Assembly: GCA_900554225.1 (NCBI GenBank)
Contig: USGH01000188.1
Coordinates: 1-5,360 of the forward strand
DNA: 5,360 bases
Origin: an uncultured Eubacteriales bacterium
Lineage (GTDB): Bacteria > Bacillota > Clostridia > Oscillospirales > CAG-272
Direction of reading: 5' to 3'
Below are positions 1 to 5,239 of this stretch, in pieces. Made by a program: the position numbers and the translations under genes. A model generated the notes under the pieces. The model was given only the letters and a program-made list of their open reading frames with translations. It ran no database searches and was not told where the DNA came from. Position 1 is the first letter of the stretch; each line of letters begins with the position of its first letter.

Positions 1-464
1 TGGAAGAACCCATGCCTTGCGAGGCATCCGTTTGTGAAGAGGCAATCGAACAGCTCATGCCTCCCGTCTCTGCGGCGCCTGCCCCCAAAAAGGCGGCAAC
101 CCTTGATGACGCGCTGGGACAGATCGACGAGAGCTTTTCCGAGATGCTGCTGCGGAAGATTGACGAACGCGGCATGACGGACGCACAGTGCTACAAGAAG
201 GCAAATATTGACCGCAAACTCTTCTCGAAGATCCGCTCGGACAAGACCTACAAGCCTTCCAAGCCCATCGTCATTGCATTTGCCATCGCTCTTGAGCTGC
301 CACTTTCCGAAATGAAGGATATGCTCATGAAGGCGGGCTTTGCACTTTCCCACTCAAACAAGTTTGACATCATCGTGGAGTATTTCGTGGAGCATGGGAA
401 CTATAACGTCTTTGAGATCAACGAGGCTCTGTTTGCCTTTGACCAGAGCTTGCTCGGAACATAA
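1..464 (+). CDS. C-terminal part of a probable macro-domain protein (5' end outside the window)
   Basis: The frame is already open at the left edge: the codons before the ATG at 12 read E-E-P without a stop, and no ribosome binding site precedes that ATG, so the true start is probably upstream. The visible part has a low-complexity Pro/Ala linker (about residues 17-28 counted from the ATG at 12) and then a conserved helical domain with the segments LLRKIDERGMTDAQCYKKA, LFSKIRSDK and FALSHSNKFDIIVEYF. From memory this matches the C-terminal extension of clostridial macro-domain (ADP-ribose-binding or -hydrolysing) proteins, a region resembling an XRE-type helix-turn-helix. The macro domain itself would lie off the left edge, so the enzymatic assignment is inference. 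The stop TAA at 462-464 overlaps the ribosome binding site of the next gene, indicating one operon. A stand-alone HTH-like protein starting at 12 is the less likely alternative. Confidence 0.75.
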   Translation, partial: EEPMPCEASVCEEAIEQLMPPVSAAPAPKKAATLDDALGQIDESFSEMLLRKIDERGMTDAQCYKKANIDRKLFSKIRSDKTYKPSKPIVIAFAIALELPLSEMKDMLMKAGFALSHSNKFDIIVEYFVEHGNYNVFEINEALFAFDQSLLGT

Positions 465-467
465 GGA

Positions 468-831
468 GTAATTTATGGGATTATTTGACTTTTTGAAAAA
501 GAAGCAAGCAATAACAACGGGAAAAATTGTTCCACAGCAAAGTATTGAGTCTTCTCCAAAGCCAACTATTCAAACCGATGCAGAAGGAATACCGACACTT
601 GCCAGCAGGATAGAAAATGCTTTTCCTTCCTCCAACGGACTTTATCCTCACGAGATACTGATGCTTGATTACGCAAGTTCGTATAAGACATCCGGCATGC
701 AACTTGCTATTGCAATTTACATTCTTTTTTCTCCTTCCCTTCCTTCCTGGTCTCCCGTTTTGCAAGGAGATGGTCGATTCCCACGATGCCGTAGCCGAGC
801 AGCAGGAAGAAGACCGCCATGCCCAGATTGA
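468..831 (+). pseudogene. 5' remnant of a SAP-domain-like protein gene
   Basis: The gene starts at ATG 475 behind an AAGGAG ribosome binding site that overlaps the upstream stop, six bases before the start, so it is co-transcribed with the preceding gene. The product begins MGLFDFLKKK, followed by a Ser/Pro/Thr-rich linker and then the segment around residues 52-72 containing NGLYPHEILMLDYA. From memory this is the N-terminal region of a clostridial SAP-domain protein commonly found with the macro-domain gene; I cannot verify this here. After about residue 74 (position 697) the reading turns into a low-complexity Pro/Arg/Ser-rich tail ending at 831. From 707 onward this tail is simply the antisense of the Pr6Pr membrane protein gene, so it is not genuine. 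The SAP fold and the rest of the gene are missing. The 5' part is clearly more AT-rich than its neighbours. The remnant is probably non-functional. An assembly join near 700 is an alternative explanation. Confidence 0.65.
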
Positions 832-1384
832 TAAAAATGACCGGAGCCACGCCCAGCTTATCATAGTCCATGAAATAGTATGGGTATTTGTCGCCATAGG
901 GACCAAGGATTGCGCCGCCCGCTACCCGGATGTTCACATAGATGAAATACGCCACCGGGGCAATCACCCAAAGAAACGGCGAATACCGCTTGAAATACCC
1001 TTTTTTATCAAAGAGAATCCAGTCCAGCACCGTCATCCACGGAACCACATAGTGCAGAAGCACATTCGAGACCAAATGCGTCCCCTGCATCTCAAATCTG
1101 CCCGCCAAGAAGAATTGATAAACCATCCCGGTCACAATGATGCACATGACAAGCGTTCCCTTCACCTGCGGCAGGAGCGTACCGCCCTTTTTCCGACACG
1201 CCCATAGCGCAGCCGGAAGATAGTACACGGCGCAGAGAATGTTGCTCATGAGCGTATAATAATTGAGGACGGAATAATCCGGATGGTCGGTGAATACGCC
1301 GCATTGCAGAAGAATCCCCGTCACAGCGGCGACAAAAATCACCGCTTTCCAAACCATGGACAAGGTTCTTGATTTACATAACAT
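707..1384 (-). CDS. Pr6Pr-family six-helix integral membrane protein
   Basis: This 225-residue protein is strongly hydrophobic, with six predicted membrane segments at about residues 10-30, 38-61, 76-94, 103-125, 135-153 and 178-204, and a Lys/Glu-rich cytoplasmic tail (about 207-222). The motifs YYTLMSN (residues 42-48) and LLHYVVPWMTVLDWILF (109-125) are the hallmark of the Pr6Pr family, which is distantly related to the eukaryotic FAR-17a/AIG1 (androgen-induced) membrane proteins. Length and helix count fit a complete family member. The bacterial function is unknown, so no substrate is proposed. The ATG at 1384 is chosen because GGGGGA (1391-1396) stands six bases upstream. The gene follows the surface-protein gene on the same strand after 60 bases containing a hairpin; no separate promoter was recognised in that spacer. 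Its 3' end converges on the broken SAP-like gene with no terminator between them. Confidence 0.85.
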   Translation of the reverse strand: MLCKSRTLSMVWKAVIFVAAVTGILLQCGVFTDHPDYSVLNYYTLMSNILCAVYYLPAALWACRKKGGTLLPQVKGTLVMCIIVTGMVYQFFLAGRFEMQGTHLVSNVLLHYVVPWMTVLDWILFDKKGYFKRYSPFLWVIAPVAYFIYVNIRVAGGAILGPYGDKYPYYFMDYDKLGVAPVIFINLGMAVFFLLLGYGIVGIDHLLAKRETRKEGKEKKECKLQ

Positions 1385-1390
1385 AGTATA

Positions 1391-1396
1391 TCCCCC
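1391..1396 (-). promoter_or_regulatory. Ribosome binding site of the Pr6Pr gene
   Basis: GGGGGA on the minus strand lies six bases before the ATG at 1384 and supports that start over the internal Met codon at residue 10. Confidence 0.7.
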
Positions 1397-1402
1397 ATAG
1401 AG

Positions 1403-1437
1403 GAAAGCTCCGCTTGTTTTTGTGAAACGGAGCTTTC
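1403..1437. terminator. 10-bp hairpin between the surface-protein gene and the Pr6Pr gene, possible terminator
   Basis: GAAAGCTCCG at 1403-1412 pairs perfectly with CGGAGCTTTC at 1428-1437, with a 15-base loop. It lies just after the surface-protein stop (TAA at 1445-1447 read on the minus strand) and 18 bases before the Pr6Pr start. On the minus strand the stem ends in TTTC followed by CTCTAT, which is a poor U-tract. On the plus strand it is followed by the T-rich stretch TGTTCTCTTACTT. It may be a leaky terminator that lowers read-through from the surface-protein gene, or a bidirectional one. The stem is certain; the role is inferred. Confidence 0.5.
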
Positions 1438-1444
1438 TGTTCTC

Positions 1445-4246
1445 TTACTTGATGACTGCGAAATAGAAGAGGTTCAGCGGATTTTCGAGCAGCTCCCACT
1501 GGATGGTTTTTCCAGAAACGGCTGCTTCGATTTCTTTGTAATACCAAACGTCTGCGGGTACATCGTTCAGCGCGACTGCGTTGCCGTTGAAGGTTCGATT
1601 GGCTGCCGCGTTCAGGATCTTTACAGCCTCTGCGCGGGTGATCAGACCATCCGGACGGAAGGTGCCGTCCTCATAGCCGTTGATCCAGCCTGCCGCAGCG
1701 ATGTCCGCGATCACGCTTTCCGCCCAGTGTCCGGAAACATCGGAGAAGGAGACCTCCTCGCCGGTGACTTCCACAAACTTGGACAGGATCGACGCGAATT
1801 CCGCTCTGGTGATGGTGTTGTCCGGGCGGAACGTGCCATCGGGATACCCGTTGATGATACCCGCGTTTGCGATGGTGGAAATGGCGGTGTTCAGCGCGTG
1901 GGTACCGGGTACGTCGGAGAAGTCATTTCTCTTGCACCAGAACGTCTCTCTCGATTCCTCGGTGAGCAGACGGAAGAGGAGCGTCGCGACTTCACCGCGC
2001 GTGATCTGCTCGTCCGGGTTTACATTTCCATCGCTGCCGATGGTCAGGTAGGCATACGTGTCTGTGGTGTTAAGCTTGGGACTCTCAACCGCGTCGATCA
2101 CGGTGCCCGTCGTATCGGTGGAAGGAACCGCCGGCGGAACATTTGCAGGAACGCTCACTGCCTGGAACGTCAGATCCCCTTGGACAACCATGTTAACGAT
2201 CTCGTTGCTGGTGTAGGTCTTTTCCGTTTCGGAGCAGTACCAGTACTGGAAGGCGTAATCCGCCGCGACCACGACAGACGGCACATATTTGATGCGTGCG
2301 CCTTCGAGAATCGTGTAGGTCAGCTTATCCTTTTCGGCGCCCGCGCTGCTGACAACCTTGCCGCCGCAATCGTCCGCGACAAAGGTCACGGTGTTCTTTC
2401 TGTTTCTGTAGTACGCCATTGCGCCGATGAAGTCGAGAGTACCTCTGAGATCTTTGTCCCCGTTGTCGTCCTCCGGCTTGTTATACTGCCATACGGCGTA
2501 GTAGGTGGTTCTGGTATCCTCCGCACCGAACTCCACGGTACGCAGCGCGGTATCCGCATCAGAATCCGCTGCCCAGCCGAGGAAGGTATAGCCGTCTCTC
2601 GCCGGTTCTTCGTAATTTTTTACGGAATCCACCGCTGTGCCAACCTTGCCGGTCAGCGTGAGCACGGCAGTACCGTCTGTGTATGCGCCGCCGTTTGCGT
2701 CCAGGATCACGTCGGAGGTGGGATCCGGAACGATATTCTGTTCCCATACGGCGTAGTAGGTCGTGGTAGTACCCTTTTCGCCAAATACTACATCGTCCAG
2801 CACGGCATCCGCATCGGGGGTTTCTGCCCAGCCAAGGAACGTGTAGCCGTCTCTCGTAGGTTTTTCGTAGTTTTCGACAGTCGTGCCGACCTCACCGGGC
2901 AGCCGTTTTGTAGTGGTATCGTCCGCGTAAACACCAACGTTTGCGTCAAGGATTACATAGGATTTAACTGCGTCTCTGCCGGAGTGCATGAGCCACAGCT
3001 GCGTACCCTGGAACGGATTTGCGGTGCCGAAGAATACACCAACATCCGTGGACTCAATCGTGCGCAGACCGTGGTTGTTCTTGGATCCAAAGCCATCGCG
3101 GGTAATCGCGTCAAAGTTTACGCCATCGTTGGAGATGAGCAGGTCAAAGCCGCGCTCCGCCTGCTGTGCGTAATAGTTTACGCCAAAATAGTAGACGATG
3201 CTGCCAAGCTTTTCAAACTCTTCCTGTAATTTGTCAATCTGTTCGAGAAGGAGAGCCTTGATTTCCTTGATCCAAGTAGCGAGATCCTTGCCAGTCAAGG
3301 CCTTAATTGCTTTTTCTATTAAGAACCGATCCCATTTGCTAAGACCATTATACCAATCGTCCAGCTCGTCTACCAGCGCGCGCAGCTCATCAAACTTGGC
3401 AAGAGCTTCCCGATACGACGGAACGGGGTTCTGGTCCTTCGTGATCGCGGAAAGTGCCTTGGAAATTGCGGTATACAGCTTATGAAGCTGGTTGTTGAAT
3501 ACGTATTCGTCAAGGATTTCACGCCACGGAGAGTCCTCCGCCTGTCCGAGGATGGTCAGAATTGCGTGGATGGCGGCGTTGGAGCGTGCTTCCAGCTCCT
3601 CGATGGTTACGGTTTCGATCTGACCGTCCGTGACCTGTGTGAAAATGTACGTCAGGGTCGCGGTGTCGTAGGTACCGATCATCAGATCATCCTGATGTTC
3701 ACCATACCGCCACACATACTGGTTGGAATTGTTGCCCAGACCCACGCCGAGGTTGCCGATCGGACCTTTCCCGTCCTCCGCGACATAAGTCCAGAGGTTG
3801 CAGCTCATAGAGTGATCGATACCAAGACCGAACGGCATTTTCGCTTCATCATTGCCGCCGATGACCTGTGTCCAGGTAAATTTGCCATCACGCTTTTCAC
3901 CGCGGTACATCGCAAAGCCCTGCTTATGGATGATCCCGGTGTCCAGATCGGTTTTGTCGGTAACAATGGTGACATACAGGTAGCCGTTATACTCGATGAT
4001 GTCCCAGATACCGCCGCCGTTCAGACCGTCCGTATGGAGCACGCCGGGCAGGAAATCAAAATCCTCCTGGTCCGCAATGACTTTCCAGTTGGCAAGACCC
4101 TGCGTCGGATCGGAGGAGGCTACGATGATACCGCCGGGCGAATACACGCCGTCTCTATCGTAGTCCGCGCTTGCCAGACACATCAGGAGCTGACCTTCGT
4201 ATTCCACAAGGCCATGCACACCGTTGGACATTTTTTTCCTTTTCAT
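1445..4246 (-). CDS. SLH-domain surface protein, larger 3' part after the frameshift (propeller, InlB-type repeats, SLH)
   Basis: This 933-residue frame carries most of a secreted, wall-attached protein but lacks a signal peptide; that is encoded by the overlapping frame upstream. Residues 7-212 continue a beta-propeller-like domain with blade strands such as LVEYEGQLLMCLAS (13-26) and IIEYNGYLYVTIV (83-95). Residues about 213-347 are a charged, mostly helical segment, after which the propeller resumes (GFDLLISNDGVNF at 366-378; FFGTANPFQGTQLWLM at 405-420). Two InlB B/Listeria-Bacteroides repeats follow (about 430-501 and 512-586), then a third beta domain (618-698), a Pro/Thr linker, and SLH motifs at about 728-761 (short), 776-825 and 834-881, with ITRGE/ITRAE signatures. 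Residues 894-912 look like the start of a further, incomplete SLH unit. SLH domains bind pyruvylated secondary wall polymers. The ligand of the propeller is unknown. The ATG at 4246 is only the first Met of the frame. The Met at 4231 has a better-spaced AAAAGGA, but neither is likely to be a natural start. Confidence 0.85.
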   Translation of the reverse strand: MKRKKMSNGVHGLVEYEGQLLMCLASADYDRDGVYSPGGIIVASSDPTQGLANWKVIADQEDFDFLPGVLHTDGLNGGGIWDIIEYNGYLYVTIVTDKTDLDTGIIHKQGFAMYRGEKRDGKFTWTQVIGGNDEAKMPFGLGIDHSMSCNLWTYVAEDGKGPIGNLGVGLGNNSNQYVWRYGEHQDDLMIGTYDTATLTYIFTQVTDGQIETVTIEELEARSNAAIHAILTILGQAEDSPWREILDEYVFNNQLHKLYTAISKALSAITKDQNPVPSYREALAKFDELRALVDELDDWYNGLSKWDRFLIEKAIKALTGKDLATWIKEIKALLLEQIDKLQEEFEKLGSIVYYFGVNYYAQQAERGFDLLISNDGVNFDAITRDGFGSKNNHGLRTIESTDVGVFFGTANPFQGTQLWLMHSGRDAVKSYVILDANVGVYADDTTTKRLPGEVGTTVENYEKPTRDGYTFLGWAETPDADAVLDDVVFGEKGTTTTYYAVWEQNIVPDPTSDVILDANGGAYTDGTAVLTLTGKVGTAVDSVKNYEEPARDGYTFLGWAADSDADTALRTVEFGAEDTRTTYYAVWQYNKPEDDNGDKDLRGTLDFIGAMAYYRNRKNTVTFVADDCGGKVVSSAGAEKDKLTYTILEGARIKYVPSVVVAADYAFQYWYCSETEKTYTSNEIVNMVVQGDLTFQAVSVPANVPPAVPSTDTTGTVIDAVESPKLNTTDTYAYLTIGSDGNVNPDEQITRGEVATLLFRLLTEESRETFWCKRNDFSDVPGTHALNTAISTIANAGIINGYPDGTFRPDNTITRAEFASILSKFVEVTGEEVSFSDVSGHWAESVIADIAAAGWINGYEDGTFRPDGLITRAEAVKILNAAANRTFNGNAVALNDVPADVWYYKEIEAAVSGKTIQWELLENPLNLFYFAVIK
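1604..2065 (-). other. SLH (S-layer homology) region of the surface protein
   Basis: Three SLH motifs are visible. The first (about 1964-2065) lacks the usual N-terminal DV..W half and keeps only NVNPDEQITRGEVATLLFRL. The second (about 1772-1921) has FSDVPG, GIINGYPDGTFRPDNTITRAE. The third (about 1604-1747) has FSDVSGHWAES, WINGYEDGTFRPDGLITRAE. The TRAE signature is the known contact site for pyruvylated secondary cell-wall polymer. The position at the C-terminus fits non-covalent attachment to the wall. No LPXTG sortase signal is present. Confidence 0.9.
2483..2959 (-). repeat. Two tandem InlB B-type (Listeria-Bacteroides) repeat units
   Basis: Two units of about 72-75 residues share the pattern VILDAN.G.Y, NYE.P.RDGYTFLGWA, then TTYYAVW. 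At DNA level the matching blocks are 255 bases apart: the 18-base block CCATACGGCGTAGTAGGT occurs at 2489-2506 and 2744-2761, and GCCGTCTCTCG occurs at 2591-2601 and 2846-2856. Such repeats form small beta-grasp-like modules that extend surface proteins away from the wall. The first unit has Val in place of the usual Gly in the DANGG turn. Confidence 0.85.
3206..3610 (-). other. Charged helical insertion inside the propeller-like domain
   Basis: Residues about 213-347 of the 3' frame are rich in Leu, Glu, Lys and Ala and nearly free of Gly except at helix breaks. They include ELRALVDELDDWYNGL and IKALLLEQIDKLQEEFEKL, which can be read as amphipathic helices, possibly a helical hairpin or coiled coil. 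The residues on each side (YDTATLTYIFTQ before; GFDLLISNDGVNF after) are beta-rich blade sequence, so the helices interrupt one domain rather than link two. The helical reading is by eye. From memory, related clostridial surface proteins carry a helical stretch at the same place. Confidence 0.55.
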
Positions 4247-5009
4247 GTCCTTCCGGCGGCGTCATATTCGCGACCTTCTCCGCATAGGCGATTTTTGCGG
4301 TATTCGTTTCGGGATCTACCTCGACCAGCGTGGCGGTAGGATTGCCCATGCCGGCGAAATAGAGCTTGCCGTTGAATTCGACCGCCATACGATAGCCGGC
4401 CAGAACATTGAAGTAGCCCATGCCTGGATACTTCACAAACTGACCGATGTAATCCGCATGTGCTTCCGGGTTCTTCGCCATATCGGCACGCAGAGCGGAT
4501 TCCCGGAAGATGACTTCTGTCTCATAGGTATACTTGTTGACAGACATGATAACGGGATCCCACTGCAAATAATCCGTTTCATCGAACGAATCCACACCGA
4601 ACACCGTTTCCACGATGTCTCTCGCAGCCGCGTCCGCATCGGCACTGCTTACACCGGCGGCGATCAACGCGTTCTTGACCGCATTATGATAAATGTGGAA
4701 GGTAGAGTTGAAGCAGGTACCGATGTAGATGTAATCCCCGCCTTCTGCCATGGACCAGGAGTACGACTGTCCTCTTTCCTGCGGATCCAGAATGCTGTCC
4801 AAATCATCCGGTCCCGCAGTCGGGTGTGATACCTTTTCCAAAGCGTATCCACCGTTGGAATGTACGCCGCTCTCCAGCGGTTCGTAAAACCAGTTTCCCT
4901 TGTCGTCCGTATACGCCGTCCCATTCTCAGCCGCCGCAATCGGTGTGATCGCCGTGCCGACGAGCATGAGTGCCGCCAGTACAGTCGACAGAATCTTCTT
5001 TGCCTTCAT
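4155..5009 (-). CDS. SLH-domain surface protein, 5' part: signal peptide and start of the propeller-like domain
   Basis: The frame encodes 284 residues from ATG 5009. This start is preferred over the in-frame ATG at 5054 because AAAGGGAG (5014-5021) precedes it and the protein then begins with a classical signal peptide: MKAKK, a hydrophobic core (about residues 6-22), and cleavage probably after A26 or A27 (PIAAA-EN). The following region has beta strands separated by helices, including DYIYIGTCFNSTF (92-104) and EFNGKLYFAGMGNPTATLVEVDP (split across 211-233), typical of repeated propeller blades. Genuine sequence ends at about residue 259, in HEKEK. The last 25 residues (from NVQRC) are off-frame translation, whereas the overlapping frame at that point continues with another blade, SNGVHGLVEYEG. 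Deleting one A from the run at 4231-4237 joins both parts into a 1187-residue protein. If the frameshift is real, this part would be secreted without any wall anchor. Confidence 0.8.
   Translation of the reverse strand: MKAKKILSTVLAALMLVGTAITPIAAAENGTAYTDDKGNWFYEPLESGVHSNGGYALEKVSHPTAGPDDLDSILDPQERGQSYSWSMAEGGDYIYIGTCFNSTFHIYHNAVKNALIAAGVSSADADAAARDIVETVFGVDSFDETDYLQWDPVIMSVNKYTYETEVIFRESALRADMAKNPEAHADYIGQFVKYPGMGYFNVLAGYRMAVEFNGKLYFAGMGNPTATLVEVDPETNTAKIAYAEKVANMTPPEGHEKEKNVQRCAWPCGIRRSAPDVSGKRGLR
4231..4237 (-). other. Seven-A run at the frameshift in the surface-protein gene
   Basis: On the minus strand the sequence reads GAAAAGGAAAAAAATGTCC. The upstream frame reads this run as GAA AAA AAT GTC and soon becomes nonsense. 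The downstream frame reads ATG TCC AAC and carries the rest of the protein. A run of six A would give GAA AAA ATG TCC and one continuous frame. The change needed is a one-base deletion (or a two-base insertion), which is not what a -1 programmed frameshift at a heptamer would provide. Confidence 0.85.
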
Positions 5010-5013
5010 AATG

Positions 5014-5021
5014 CTCCCTTT
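5014..5021 (-). promoter_or_regulatory. Ribosome binding site of the surface-protein gene
   Basis: AAAGGGAG lies four bases upstream of the ATG at 5009. It decides this start over the upstream in-frame ATG at 5054, which would place 15 hydrophilic residues in front of the signal peptide. Confidence 0.75.
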
Positions 5022-5108
5022 CTGTGCAGTAAATTGTGTTCTATAGTCATCCATAGCTGGTAGAATATAGCAAGACCTTTATGGATTTCCGAAAGTCCCC
5101 AGGTTCTC

Positions 5109-5142
5109 CATTGCGGTGCAAAAAATGACAAATGTCGCAATG
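5109..5142. repeat. Inverted repeats in the leader of the surface-protein gene
   Basis: CATTGCG at 5109-5115 pairs with CGCAATG at 5136-5142 across 20 bases. A second, overlapping palindrome GACAAATGTC lies at 5127-5136 (GACA/TGTC around AA). Either could be an operator or a leader hairpin between the predicted promoter and the start codon. There is no U-tract, so a terminator is unlikely. The ACA-NN-TGT core resembles operators of the BlaI/CopY group, but such a short match is weak evidence. Confidence 0.3.
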
Positions 5143-5176
5143 AAGTGTGAAGAATCTTCCGGCTTCCCGCATAATT

Positions 5177-5205
5177 ATTATAATACACGGCAAAGAGAAA
5201 TGCAA
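5177..5205 (-). promoter_or_regulatory. Probable sigma-A promoter of the surface-protein gene
   Basis: On the minus strand a perfect -10 box TATAAT (5177-5182) lies 17 bases downstream of TTGCAT (5200-5205), which keeps the TTG of the consensus -35 but only three of six positions. Transcription would begin near 5170, leaving a leader of about 160 bases before the ATG at 5009. The spacing and -10 are good and the -35 is poor, so an activator or another start remains possible. Confidence 0.5.
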
Positions 5206-5216
5206 TAGCTTTGTTG

Positions 5217-5234
5217 AAAAAGATTGCACTTTTT
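5217..5234 (-). terminator. Weak A/T hairpin after the right-edge gene
   Basis: On the minus strand AAAAAG, six loop bases, then CTTTTT lie a few bases after the stop codon of the right-edge gene. The stem has only one G-C pair, so it is at best a weak terminator separating that gene from the surface-protein promoter. Confidence 0.25.
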
Positions 5235-5239
5235 GGAAA

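Noticed and set aside
695..720. Mobile element end or attachment site at the SAP-like gene break
   Set aside because: A GCATGC palindrome lies at 695-700, but no inverted terminal repeat, target duplication, integrase or tRNA gene was found nearby, so no element type can be supported.
665..1207. Plus-strand open frame of 180 codons
   Set aside because: It lies opposite the Pr6Pr gene, whose six membrane segments and family motifs are clear; the His/Arg-rich plus-strand translation is an artefact.
1727..3229. Long plus-strand open frame of 500 codons opposite the surface-protein gene
   Set aside because: It is antisense to the InlB-type repeats and SLH region, has no ribosome binding site, and its translation is Arg/Val/Gly-rich with no domain pattern. 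It is a shadow of the coding strand's codon bias.
4231..4237. Programmed -1 ribosomal frameshifting at the A run
   Set aside because: The upstream frame would need to move +1 (or -2) to reach the downstream frame; a -1 shift leads to a different frame. No stimulatory stem or internal ribosome binding site in the right position was evident.
3482..4339. Plus-strand open frame of 285 codons
   Set aside because: It is antisense to the propeller-like region on the minus strand, lacks a start signal, and crosses both frames of the broken gene without recognisable domains.
5010..5054. Upstream in-frame ATG at 5054 as start of the surface protein
   Set aside because: It would add 15 hydrophilic residues before a classical signal peptide, whereas the ATG at 5009 has its own AAAGGGAG site.
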